64,000 nucleotides of DNA, taken from Bryoerythrophyllum caledonicum (Eukaryota > Streptophyta > Bryopsida > Pottiales > Pottiaceae). Under the pieces are notes generated by a model. That model was not told where the DNA came from. It made no database searches and worked only from the letters and a program-made list of their open reading frames with translations. The translations under genes were made by a program, and so were the position numbers. The DNA lies in NCBI GenBank assembly GCA_963971425.1, contig OZ020520.1:24694754-24758753 (forward strand). The letters are read 5' to 3'. Of the stretch, positions 23,413-35,555 are shown one piece after another (position 1 is the first letter of the stretch; every line of letters begins with the position of its first letter).

Positions 23413-25023
23413 CTAAACTAACTGAAAGAAAGAATCTATAGTGGTTTGATGACAATCTTCCAAACGATGAGATGAAACTTCCTTTTGAAGTGCTCGGATG
23501 GTTCTAATGTGTGATAGAACATCATTTGGTCTTTGTTGAAAGTATTTTTCCAATGTCTCTAGACAACGCTCAGCAGCTCCAAATCCCACAACTTCTTCCA
23601 CTACATCAACCATAGCCTCATCAACATCAACTTCTTGATGTTCGGTAGGAAGCATATCCAAGAAATCCTCATCGACGAGTTCATAGGGATTGTTTAAGTC
23701 ATATTCTAGCTCATAATTTTGATATTCATGAGCACCCATGACAGAACTCTCTCCAATATTAGAAGATAACAATGTCAATTGATGAAGTAAAGCAGTAATC
23801 TCATCAACCTCTTCTGTCTGTCTAGTTTCCTCTATCTCCCTCTCAAAAAGGATTGAAAGAATGCTAGTATGTTTCCAACAATTTTTAATTGTTGTTGTTG
23901 TGACTCCAACACGCCACGCCCGCTCTACCATAATGACAGCTTGATACAAATCAATTGCAAACACCTTGTTTGCAATAAGACATTCTATCTCATATTGAAT
24001 CAATAACTTTCGGTATTGTGCCTTGAAAGATGTTATTATGCCTGCATCCATAGGTTGAAAACGGCTAGTTGTGTTTGGAGGTAAGAAAACTAACCGTGTC
24101 ACCCTTAATCGTGAACCCACGTTTGGCACCTGGTGACCAGAAAAATTATCCTCAAGCAAAATTACCTTTTCTTTCTGTGCCAATATCATTCTCCTCTCAA
24201 AATCCAGTATAAATTGCTCAAAAATATCCGTAGTCATCCATGCCTTCTTGTTAGCAGCCCATTTAATCCCTAAGTTTTCTAGATTTAAAATGTGCCTAGA
24301 AGTAAAGGCTATGGGCCTTTGAAACTGATTAATAATCAGTGGAGGGAGGCAAATAGTCCCTGTAGCGTTTGCTGTGAGCGCTATGGTAATTCTCTCTTTC
24401 TGTTTCTTCTTTCCAGAGAGTCTTCTGGTAGCCAAAGTACGACTTGGCTCCAATCTATAAATTAGGCATGTCTCATCCATATTAAAAACATCATCACTGT
24501 TGTATTCTGATACAAGAGCTTTGATTTCTTCCATCCTCAATACAACTTCTGCTGAAGTATCAGTAGAAGCATCTTCTCCGTGACGCGTATAGGCTCGAAT
24601 GTTAAATCTTTTTTTTAATTTTCCTACCCATCCATATGAGAAGTGAAGTTCCTTCTCGATGTAATATCTTGGCATTAAAGTGTACAATCACTTAGCTGCA
24701 GCTATCACTAAGTCATCGGATATGGTAGCACCCCGCTCTTGCATTGTGATAATCCAGTTGAAGGTGGCTTGTTCCACTTCCGGACACTGCACCTTTCTAA
24801 TGCGTTTTGTATCAGCTAAATGACCGACATCAAAAGTAGTGAGTGACTCCTTACATTTCAACAACCTACCGATAGTCATCTCCGTAACTGAAGTTTCATA
24901 CCTCGCATTGGCCCATTCAGTCAAAGCCTTGTTGCTCATTTTTTGCCCTGAAGTCAACAAATTCTCACGATGAGATAGAATCTTTTGTTTCTCTTTAAAG
25001 GAGAACTCCCGGCTCCTAGCCAT
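23413..25023 (-). pseudogene. pogo/Tigger transposase with one in-frame TGA
   Basis: A 537-codon frame begins at ATG 25021-25023 and is broken only by TGA at 24688-24690. Before the stop lie a Psq/CENP-B-type helix-turn-helix (about residues 1-60, FSFKEKQKILSHRENLL) and the start of the second helix-turn-helix. After it comes the DDE_1 catalytic domain: first Asp in VFNMDETCLIYRLEPSRTLA, second in VILLEDNFSGHQVPN, third in PPNTTSRFQPMDAGIITSFK. Apart from the stop the gene looks intact, so inactivation is probably recent. The transposase would cut at the CAGT ends of the host element. Confidence 0.88.
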
Positions 25024-25049
25024 TGTGAACTCTCTGCTTCTACCCAATA

Positions 25050-28000
25050 CGTAATGCTCAAAACATAAATGTCCCTAGTGTACACAAAATCCTCATAAAA
25101 ATTAATGGTGCCTCGACCACCAAAAACCTTGAGCAAAATCAATTTGGGTTGAATTGGAAACCAAGTGGCTAAAATAATTTAGTAGATAATAGAATAAATT
25201 GTGAGAGCTTCTTGCAAAATAAAATTCTGGAACTTGGGGCCTATTGTTGGTGCTAAATGTTTGAGCCTGATGCTAGTTCAACAAATGTCTAAGTCAATGA
25301 CACTGGATTGTGTTATTGTCTAATCACTATGCTTGATGATGCCAATGAAACTTGATAAAATGTCCCAAGTCTTGATGATGAGTATTAAACTGAAAATAAA
25401 AATTCTAGAATCATCCTAGGTGTTGCAGCCGCATGCCTGATGATGCATGATGATGCACGCCAACGATGCACAGTCTGAAGTCTCGATGATACTTGATGGA
25501 GAGTTTTAAAATGAATAAAAAAAATCCAAATGCCAGAATCGTTTTGCTGCCACTATCATGCCAGAATCGTTCAAAATCATCAGAATGCTAGACTGCTAAA
25601 GCCAATGCCAGAATAATCAAGGCCGATGCCCGATGCCCGATGCCCGATTGTGAGAGTCTAAAACTCCCACTTGGTCGCCCCTACCCAAAAAAATTAGTTA
25701 AAATAGGGTTTTTAATATTAGTTAACTAGAAAAGAAGTTAGTATTGTGTGAAATTAGATTAGATAGCGAATAGAGAAAATAGGGAAATGCTTAAGTAGTT
25801 AATTAGGTTTATAGTGGTGATAAAACCAGGTCTTAAAATCACTAATTTAAGTCCCGGGAAACAATTTCAAAAGAGTCCCGGGAAAGATCCCGGGACGTAA
25901 GTCTAAAATCACCACTTAAATGTAAATTAACTAGTTAAGTTTAGGAGTAGTTAGAAGTAGTTGAGTTCTTCTAGATGCTAATTCTAGTTTGAATTAGTAG
26001 TATTGGTAGAGAAAAGAAAAGAAAAGATAAAAAAGAAAAAGAAAAGAAAAGCAAAAAGAAAAGAAAAAGATTCCAAAAAATAAAAATATATTTAAAAAAA
26101 AATACATACTCGGGTATCAACCCGGGTATGAACTAGCTCGGGTACCAACCCAGGTATGGAGTGATATCCGGGTACCCGGGTATCAAACGGGCAGCAGCCC
26201 GGGTATCTCTAGCAGTCATGGCCGACTCCCTCTCCCCGAAATTTTCCTCTTCTCTAGAAATTCTTCTCCCCCCTCCAGATCTCTTCTCTCTCCCCCTCAT
26301 CTAAAATCTTCCCCCCCTCAAATTTTCTCCTCTATCTCCCTATCTAGTTCTCTCTATCTCATAGGTTCTCCCTCTCTCTCTATTTTGTCTTTGTTTAGAG
26401 TTGGGGTTTGAAGAAGTAGTTGAAGAAGTGAAAAGGAGATGCAACTAGGGTTTCAAGAAGATGAGGTTTGGAGGAAGATGTGCACGAGCTAGGGTTTGGT
26501 GGAAGAAGTGCGCAAGCTAGGGTTTGGTGGAAGAAGTGCGCGAGGTAGGGTTTGGTGGAGATTTATAGGGTTTGTGGAAATGGAGGAGATTTGTGGCAGA
26601 AGCGAGAAGATAAAAGAGACAAAGGAAGGAGGTTGCGGGTGCAACGACAAATGTGACTCTTACCCATGTTGGGTTTCTTTTGTTTGTGAGAATTTCTTGT
26701 TTGTGAGTCTTTTCCTCTCTTGTCTACCGGGATGACTCCCCGGTAATATCCTCCCTGATCTAGAGAAAAAGTCCCTCGGGGGATTTCATCAAGACCTTAT
26801 TGTGTTGTATACATGTATAGTTGTTGTCGATTGTCCTAGCCTTGTGGCAAGTTGTTATTTTGAGTTGTCTCCATCCTCCTATCATTTTAGGTCTTGCCCA
26901 CAATTCCTATATTTTTCCCGGTCTTCCCAGTCAACCGGAAAGAACCTCTTTCTAAGTCCTTGTCTCCAAAGTCCTTTCCTAGTTACGATTATATGTACCT
27001 TGTGTTGTTAGTATGTCGCTAGATATGTGAGACACCAATATCCACATATTCTAGCAAAGTGTTCCGGAGTTGTTTACCAACTGACCGGTAGAGTTGTGTT
27101 TCCGGGCCGGACCGGAGTTTGTGACTAGTTAATAGGGAGATTGGTGGAAGTACAGACATTTTGAGAATTTTGTCCACCCGGGACAACATGGCTCTCCGGT
27201 GAGTCGGGTGGATTCCCCATCCTCCAAGGAGTGGGGCTTGAAGGTCTATGAGAGAAAAAGAAGCCTCCCGGTAACTTCTACCGGAAAGGAACCGATAGAC
27301 CTCCCTTCTTCAACCTCGGAGTCCTTGGTGGAGTCCTCTGTAGCTATACTAATCAAGCTCAAAAAGACTCCGCATGAATCTATAGATACACCCAACCTTC
27401 CGGTGGATACCGCCACTCCACTGGTAGACCTCCCGGTGGATATTCCCAATCCACTAGTAGACCTGCTGGTTGAAACATCCGACCTCCCGGAGGATTCTCT
27501 GGACCATATTAGTACTTCCAGATGTGGTGACAATCTCTATACGTTTCAACCGGAAGAATCTTCCGGTTGAGTCTTTATTATATGTTATGTGTTGATTTAC
27601 CTCACCGGTTGGTGGGATGTTGTTTTAAATTGTTAGAATTAAACACTAGGGTGAGAGTAGTGATGTCGATGGGGCCCCATTGCACACCCGGTCACTACCA
27701 CTTGAGTGGTTTCTCCAGCTATTTACTTTTGTTAGGAAAAGGTTCACTGGTCCCGGGACCAGGAGTCTTCCACTTTACCGGTCTACCGGAAATCCGCCGG
27801 TGACTAGGCTATCCTTGATTTTAGGATCGAGATGCCGTTTTGTCCTGTAGTGGAGCTACTTTTGGAGGGTAACTATTGACTTTAGTGCACTCCCTAAATG
27901 CCATTTTGTCCTTTCGGGGTCTAGTTTTGGAGCGTAGCTATTGACTTTAGTGCACTCTTTAGATGCCATTTCCACCTTTTGGGGATCTAGTTTTGGAGGG

Positions 28001-29330
28001 TAGCTAGTGACCTTTGTGTACTTAAGGGCCTTGGGCTCTTGTGTTAAGTATTCTTCTCTTTGTTGATCTCCTCGTATCTTGCCTTCATTGCTTGTGTCTA
28101 GAGTCTTTCTTGAGCTTGTGTGAGTGGACCGAGAGAGAGTTGAGTCCTCCTAGTGTGTCTTTGCTAGATGTGCAAGGTTGTGACTTGTTGTGTGTTAAGT
28201 GATTGAGTGTGAGTAGAGACATCCCGAGGGGCTAGGATATCCGGGTTAGATAGGTAGAGTGAGGTCCGGGACATGTGCTCTAGACTTTTCACCGGTGGGA
28301 CGGGAAGAGTTGTTTTATCGGTTGGAATCCGGGAAGTCCACGGCTATTTATGATAGCCTTCCATAAGTGGGAAGTGTTCGGATTGGTGGGGAGTAGGGGG
28401 TGACATCCCCCTTCTCTCGGTACACCGGGAGATATCCCGGCTAAGCCTGAGTCCGGAGAATACCGAGATTATTACCCTTGGAGTGGATGAGTTCCGACGA
28501 TCCCCGTGGAAGGTTGTTTTGCTCATATAATTTGCTTAGTACTAACTTGTTGTGAGTCTTGTATCTTCTTGCTTTGATTCATTGGGTGTGGTTGTAATTG
28601 GAACTCGGGCTTACGTGACCGGTTTACTGGGACAAGTTCCCAGTAGATTGTAAAGACCGGTGAACCGGCTGCGACCTTTTTAACTCTTTCAAGGTGTAGG
28701 GTTAGATTGTGGATATTGTGGCCTCTGAACTGCGAGAACGGAGGGCAGTGACTTTCCGGGCACTGTAAAAACTTACCGGAAATCTACTCTGACGCTTAAC
28801 AGAGTTTAACTGAAACACATGTGGTTACTTGTTACCGGTTACTAAGGTACTGGGGAAGCCATCTTCCGGGATGTGCCGAGGTATTATGTGTGAATTGTTG
28901 TTAAGATTTAAAGAATTTGATGCACGATAAAAATCCCTGGAAATGATCTGGTAAGGTGGGCTTGCTTAAGGTTAATTTTGGTTAATTTTGAGAATAACGA
29001 ACCACTGGACTACGACACCGATGCTGTTGCTTGGCTCAAAATCCAATGCCCAAGCGTGACTATCTCTGACGGACTCTAACCCATAACCCTAAACCTAAAT
29101 CTCTCACCCAAAACCTTGCAAGTTTCCTACCTACACTGCAAGAAAGGTTATTCAAGTCATCTCACTAGCTCTTCTCGCCCTCTCACCATTCCTCCGAAAT
29201 TTAGAACTTGATTCAAAGTGCACAGAGATGATTCTCTTAATAAGAATGAACATACAAGTTATGCTCAAAACATATGGTGTAATGTGTATGTGAAGATTTA
29301 AGTATAAAATCTATGGTTTTCATGTATCAT
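25050..29330. other. Inserted repeat-rich DNA inside the pogo element
   Basis: No convincing protein is present. Features in order: GATGCCC repeats (25630), CCCGGGA-containing duplications (25850-25895), an A/G-rich tract (26010-26090), overlapping CGGGTACCCGGGTAT palindromes (26105-26205), CCGG-rich sequence with a 123-codon ORF of repeated Pro-Val-Asp units (27199-27570), and three ~66 bp tandem repeats (27831-28025). The CCGG-rich part may be a large LTR or non-autonomous retroelement, but I could not find matching termini. Confidence 0.4.
27831..28025 (+). repeat. Three tandem ~66 bp repeats
   Basis: Units start with ATGCCGTTTTGTCC, ATGCCATTTTGTCC and ATGCCATTTCCACC and share TTTTGGAGGGTA and TGACTTTAGTGCACTC. 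They are non-coding and lie in the CCGG-rich inserted DNA. Confidence 0.7.
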
Positions 29331-30699
29331 TATGTTGTTATTCCCCAAATCTAACACTTATAGAATTGAATTAACAAAGGAGGGAGCAGAGAATGTTATA
29401 ACATTTAACATATAACACTTACTAGTGTTAAAATGAGCGTTTTTCTATGGAAGCAAAAATTTTATAACAATATGGAATTATAACACTTATAGAAGTAACA
29501 TTTATAGAGTAGTGACTGTATCTAAGATAAATAGCAGGCATACGTTTTCTTACATGAGGATTGTCTTTAAGGTTGGATGATCTATCACCACCATCAACCC
29601 CATAATCAATAGTCTTTGTGGGCCTAAACCACTACTGTGGTCATTAGCACAACTTACTGTGGAAGTAGAGAGTTTTGTATGTCGAGAATGGGTCACAGCT
29701 TACTATCCACTTTGAAAATTTGTAGCAATTTCAATATGAAGAAATAAATGGTCACGACAATTGCAATATTCGTGAAATCCTATTTTGAATTCCCAAAAAA
29801 AATCTTACCACATATACAAACGCTATAGATAGGTCAACAAGCTTAAGTTGATGGTTATAGGTCATCCAAGCTTGGTTCGTTGGGAATAATAGGGGTCCAC
29901 CAGTTTATCATGAAAGGCACACATGGCTTTGGTGTAGCAATTTGAGTCATGGTACACTACACTAAATATCACTTTTAGTGTAGGATCACGAATAGTGTAC
30001 TTACCTTTGTACACTATTCGTGAATAAGTTTACAAATAGTGTTAGCCACCAAAATCATCAATAATATCCCAATCAACCACCTACCCAGCCGCCATGCCTT
30101 AATTGACCACCTACCCTCTTTCTCAATCCGATATTATCCCTTCTTGCCTTTGCAGATTTCATCACTCTTGGACTTTGATGTTGCATTCAGGACACTTTGC
30201 ATCTTTGAGTTTAGATATGTGAGGTGAGCCTGATCTTGGAGTTATCTACTCTACGGGTTAGGCAAGATTTTTAGGGTTCCATGCTGGTCCCATGCTTCCA
30301 TGCTTCCAGAGTTCTTGACAGTGCGTAGGTATTTTCTGCCCAAATTTTCTAATGCCCTGAAGTTATTTTTCAGATGCCCGTTTTTTAATTTCCAGTGGGG
30401 GATTTCTTAGCAACAAAATTATTTCTGGTCGTTTGTTTGTTGGACGGGGGGGCTTATACTTCAGGGCTTTGGGGTGGGGCGATCTTGCAGACAAGAGTTA
30501 TGGGATAAAACAAGTGCATGTGGGCAGGGAGAGAAACAGTCACGCAGTGGGAACCCAACAACGGTGACAGTGTGATGCAACAACCAAAGTTTCCTAACAG
30601 TGTCAACAACAACAATGACGAGCCAGTGGGAGCCAACTGTACAAATTCCAACGCCATTAGCATACATGATACCATCCTCATACCATTAGCAAGCGTTCT

Positions 30700-32332
30700 C
30701 ACTGCCAATCTGATTGAATTACCATTTCCACACGCCACGACGCCGTCTACACATACTGGTAGGTATGGATGACTTTCATCCTCTGTCAAAACGCCTAGTA
30801 GGAATCATGAACGTAAACTCCGTTTTTCATCTTTCAGGGATAGAGCCCGACATTCGGCGAGAGCCTTGCAGCAGGTTTCAACTGTACAAACCCGTAAGGA
30901 CGTTGTCGCATGTCGCATGGATGATCGAAGACGAATCGTTGCGTGGCAGCCCTAGATTGCACGCCCGCACGGTACGCAAGTTCCCTAAGCACTTCAAGGG
31001 CAAACACTCCACCAACCTCGTCCGTGCAAGCCGTTGGTGGGCTCAACGAGATTCTCTTGCGCCAGTTGTGGAGCCCGCAATAAACCAAGCCATGTCATTT
31101 ACCCGCAGCAATTTGTGCAAACGGAAGCGTTTTCTCAACAAAGCCAGAACTGGATGAGAGCCAAGGAGGTCAGCATGGGTCCTTTGGCTTTAATCATTGC
31201 TGCTACAATCTTTTGAAGTATATAGGCGTTCAAGGGTAAAATTCTCTCCTACCCTCCTAATTGGACTTATCCTCTCAATACTTTTAGCGTTGAACTCTCC
31301 TTATACCGCACACTCTCGGGACCCCAAAGATGATAGATCTATAAAGGATAAAACCACACACTCATGGATTCAACATTTTATGGATGCAAATAACATAGTT
31401 TTGTTTTCACAACGTGGTCGGTTAACATGTAGCCTGGAAAAAGAAGCTCAAATAGAAATTAATGTTGCTCATCATTTAGGAATTTTGCAACGAGGTTTTG
31501 CATCCGATGAATTTAATGAGAATCTTGTTGAAAATTTAGATGAGACACATTTCACCATAAATATGGACAACGGTAGAACATTGGGGTTTCGTGAAGATTG
31601 TTCGGTAAAATATGCCGATGTAGTTGCGAAAAGAGAATCAGTGACAATGGTTGTTAGGATTTCGGGCGGATGTAGGGCAATGATAGGATCCCCCATGATT
31701 ATATTTAGCAATGAAAATAGAAATTACCCTATCCGAGGATTAGAAGATTCTATCCCCGGCGTGTGTTACCGTACAGGCCCGAAAGGATGGATGGACCAAT
31801 CCATCTTTCCTCAATACTTTGAGGAACCATGAGCATTTCAACCCGACATTTATAACCGTACAAAAATAGTGTGGGTTGATAATTGTTCAGGCCATAATCT
31901 AACCCCTAGATTAGCGGAGGTATTAGTCCAAAAAAGAACCGTTTTAAGATACTTACCTCCATGTGCCACTCACCTAGTCAACCCACCGATACTTTTATTA
32001 TTTCAAAGATTAAAGATGTGTGGACAAGGCGATGGAAAATGAAGAAATCGGAGCTCATTCAAAGTGATGCATGGCAAAATATTCCGCGCGGTGACAATCA
32101 ATGGTTCGGTAAACTTCTTAATTCCGGTAAAAGATTTTTTCTCCAATTGGCGGCCGATTCCATTGAAGAAGTTAATGAGTTATTAGATTGTGATAATATG
32201 TCTTATGCTCGTAAATCTATGATTAGATGTAGTTTAGCTTTAGGGCTAGATGGCACGTGGAATACTAATCAATTATTTCCACAGTGCCTTCAAGAGATTG
32301 TTGCAAAATATTGTCAATATTTTGAAGGATAA
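30700..32332 (+). pseudogene. Broken DDE_1 transposase
   Basis: The main frame runs 31197-31832, meets TGA at 31830-31832, stays open in the same frame to about 31990, then needs a frame change to continue in the ORF ending at 32332. The catalytic domain is recognisable: SWIQHFMDANNIVLFSQRG, ENLDETHFTINMD (first Asp), IVWVDNCSGHNLTP (second Asp), and LPPCATHLVNPP followed after the shift by DTFIISKIKDVWTRRW (third Asp region). An N-terminal helix-turn-helix candidate is spread over frames at 30830-31160 (for example HARTVRKFPKHFKG). It is presumably the transposase of the enclosing element. It is clearly dead. Confidence 0.75.
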
Positions 32333-32358
32333 GAAGTGCCTCATTTGCCTACGGCAAA

Positions 32359-33294
32359 TTAACCCCTAAATGATCAAACGTCCCCCTGGGGTCAAATTGG
32401 ATTTTGGGCATGTACCTACAATTCTGAAAAAAATCCTTTTTCTCTGAGATTTTTATACAATTTCGTCTCTGATAAGAGATTTGGGGAGAAATTTTTATTT
32501 TATTTTTTGGATTTGTGGTTTGAACGTTGATACCACTCATAGTAAAAAAATGGGGACTCCGGGCTCCTCCAAAAATTTTCACAAAAGTTTCTATTGACAT
32601 TGAGATTTTTCACACATCTAAATAATATTTCCTTCTTTGAAAATTTTCAAAAAAAAATCTTGTCTGTAGTGTAAAAAGCCATTTTATTCCAAGTCAAACA
32701 TTTTCACACATTGTTGGGCAACGGGGGAAAAAAATTCATCTTTTCTACATAAATCCTAGAGATCTTCATATTTTTCACTTTTTATATTTTCAACAACAAT
32801 ATGTGGAGAAAACCTTCTTTATTGACCGTTTGGATTATCATTCAAATACGTACGGAGTTCACAAAAAAATAAAACGTGAAATGGCAAATTTTGAACCTCC
32901 ACTCCTTGCACACTGGTTAAGAATATGCTACACCCCTTTTTTACCTCTAAAAATTGGTGTGTTGGGAAATGACATCATGCTTAAGACAATAGTAAGAGAT
33001 TTAGACCTTGTACAATGCAAAAATTTGATAAAAAAGTGAAGTCAAAGTCTGCTGATCTACTCAATGCAAGGAAGAAAATGAACCATCGTTTTGACTTTAA
33101 ACACTAAAATCTATCAATCCGTGTGGTGGATTGCAACCAAAATTTATTAGCATGTTTATATAGAAGTCTATTTTAAGATCTTACGGTTGAAAATCAAAAA
33201 TTCACTTTAAAATGTGATTTTCATGTCTCTTTTTGGCAGTGGCAGTTTTGGACTGGTTTTAGAGCGAAAGTAGTCATGGTCCTTTAGGGGTTAA
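32359..33294. mobile_element. TTAA-bounded MITE, copy A
   Basis: It starts TTAACCCCTAAATGATCA and ends TGGTCCTTTAGGGGTTAA. Its right ~290 bp, inverted, resemble the left part of copy B, including GGTTCATTTTCTTCC and AGACTTTGACTTCACTT. No transposase is encoded. TTAA duplications with CCC/GGG termini recall piggyBac-type insertion, but TTAA could equally be part of the terminal repeat. Confidence 0.65.
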
Positions 33295-33299
33295 TATCT

Positions 33300-33790
33300 A
33301 ACCTTAAAATTTTCAAATCCTTACTTTTCCTATTGCCTGCTTTTCCTAACCCTTACTTTTTCAACCCCTTGCTTTTTCAAATCCTTACTTTTTCTAACCC
33401 TTAGTTTTTGTAACCCTTACTTTTTCAACCACTTACTTTTCTAACCCTTACTTTTTGAACCCCTTACTTTTTCACCTACTTACTTTTCTAACCTTTACTT
33501 TTTCACCTACTTACTTTTCTAACCCTTACTTTTTCAACCCCTTACTTTTTCATCCACTTACTTTTTCTAACCCTTACTTTTGTAACCCCTTACTTTTTTA
33601 GCTCCTTACTTTTTGAAATCCTTACTTTTTCAAATTCTTACTTTTTCAATCCCTTACTTTTGTATTCCTTCCTTTTTGTAACCTTTACTTTTTCAAACCC
33701 TTATTTTTTCGACCCCCTACTTTTGCTAACCCTTAGTTTTTCAATTCCTTACTTTTTCAAATATTTTGTTTTTCAACTGTCTTCTATCTC
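33300..33790 (+). repeat. Pyrimidine-rich satellite, (CCTTACTTTTTCAAC)n-like
   Basis: About thirty imperfect units of 14-17 bp built on CCTTACTTTTTCAA fill this stretch and decay towards 34200. One strand is almost purely pyrimidine. It sits exactly between two TTAA-bounded MITEs. Confidence 0.85.
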
Positions 33791-34292
33791 AAATGTTTTC
33801 TTTCTGAATCTTTTACTTTTGTAGTACCTTATTTTTTAAGCACTTTTTAAAAAGAATAATTTTGAAAAAGTTTACTTTTTCAATGTGGTCATATTTCAAA
33901 AGCTCCATTTTTCAATCACATACTTCTAAAAAGTTTTCTGTTTCCATTGTTTATTTTTTGAAATGAACATTTTTCAAATGTCTCCTTTCCAAATGTTTAT
34001 TTATTCAAATGTTTATTTCTTTAATTGTTTCCATTTTCAAAATTTTCCAATCTTCTATTTTCCTATTTTTGCAATTCCATTTTTCTTCCATATCTAGGTT
34101 CTTCTCTCAATCGTTTATTTTCCAAATCAATTTTTGGTGTTCATTCCATTCTAAATTCTATTTTATCCAAATGTTGTTTTTTCTCTAATTGTATTTAAAT
34201 CTTTGTCGCTTCTTATACTCAAAATGTACACATAATCTTTTTCTATCTTGATACACTAAATGTGCACAAGTGAAAAAATTTATACTGCAATC

Positions 34293-34745
34293 TTAACCCC
34301 TAAAGGACCAAGGCAGTTTTACACCAAAAACACTTCAAAATTGTTGGATTCTAGTGCAATGGATAAAGAAGGAAACAAAAACTTTTATTTTTAGTTCTGA
34401 CCGTAGGATCTCAATAAAGGCTTATTAAGTAATACATGTTCAAAATTTCATAAACTTTGACCGCACGGATTGAAAGATTATAGTGTTTGAAGTCTAGCAA
34501 ATGGTTCATTTTCTTCCCTACGTTTAGTGGATCAACAGACTTTGACTTCACTTGGTGTCAAAAAATTTCACTACACAAGGTCTAAATCTATGTCCAATTT
34601 AGGAAAAAATTGTTTTCCCACTAAGCTCTTGGAAATGTCTTTCTATAGTGAAAATTTCAAAGAAGAATGTTGGAAATTGACACCATAGGAACCTAACCGA
34701 ACTTTCAAAAAGCCCATTTCGGGACAATGGTCCTTTAGGGGTTAA
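34293..34745. mobile_element. TTAA-bounded MITE, copy B
   Basis: It starts TTAACCCCTAAAGGACCA and ends TGGTCCTTTAGGGGTTAA, an 18-bp perfect inverted repeat. At 453 bp it is a compact member of the same family as copies A and C. Confidence 0.75.
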
Positions 34746-35555
34746 GTAGAATTCACAAATAGTGTAGTAGTTGGGTAAAGGGGGAAGTAGTTCCATACTA
34801 CTAACCCATGTCCGGTGGGCATGGACTTAGTGGTGGAATGAACGGACATTTTATTCACGCCGGCCCCCTCCGGGGACCGGCGTTCTTCTTCTTTGTAGTA
34901 GTTGGCATTTAGTGTAATGATTTGTCACTACACTAATTGCCCAGTTCACAATTAGTGTACAGGTTCGCTTTTAGTGTCCACTACACTAAAAGTGATATTT
35001 AGTGTAGTGAGGTGGTTGTGAGTTCAAGTCTACACGCTGGAGTCGTGCCTACCACCATAGTCTATCAAACTATGGTGTAAGAGCAAGTCCAGTCTTTCCC
35101 CGTCAAATGCTTCCGGCAACGGGGATTGACGGGGTCACTGTGGGAGGCGGGAGGGGAATGCCGGGACCCTGCCCTAGTCGATGCCCTGAAAGGGCTCCCG
35201 GCATGGGCTTACCAGTGCCCCCGTGGAGCTCCCGGAGCCACCGTGACGATCCGGCAGGGCATTAAAAAAATGAGTTCCATAAGGGGAGGTTTTCAAGAAG
35301 ACGCTAACTAATTGCCTTCACAAAACAAGATTGTCCATCACTTTCTCATAACAAATCCAAAAGAATGAATCAAAGCTTCACACATAGACAAAAATTATAA
35401 TTTATGAGAAAAAAATACAAAAAAACTCAATTTTTTGTGGATCTTTGAATGACCTATGTGACATGAAAAATGAATGAATTTGAACATTTTATAAGGCTTT
35501 CATGCAAATACAAAGTACAAAATCTGTACACTTTAGTACATTTATAAGAAATATA

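Larger units (their letters stand above)
23157..29518. mobile_element. pogo/Tigger-type DNA transposon carrying ~4 kb of inserted DNA
   Basis: The left end CAGTCACAACTCTATAAATG at 23157 matches the reverse complement of the right end at 29495-29518 with one mismatch, and TA lies immediately outside both ends (23155-23156 and 29519-29520). CAGT termini and a TA duplication are typical of pogo/Tigger elements. Subterminal TATAACA/TATAGA motifs repeat at both ends. The transposase gene (23413-25023) occupies the left third. Such elements are normally 2-3 kb, so much of 25.2-29.3 kb is probably later insertion. Confidence 0.85.
29955..35009. mobile_element. 5-kb DNA transposon with perfect 29-bp terminal inverted repeats
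   Basis: The first 29 bp (29955-29983, beginning CACTACACTAAATATCAC) are exactly reverse-complementary to 34981-35009. Subterminal TAGTGTA motifs recur at both ends, and a hairpin of CACGAATAGTGTAC lies at 29987-30022. Inside are a broken DDE_1 transposase, two TTAA-bounded MITEs and a satellite. The CACTAC start resembles CACTA elements, but the transposase is of the DDE_1 (pogo-like) type and I see no clean target duplication, so the superfamily is uncertain. Confidence 0.7.
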
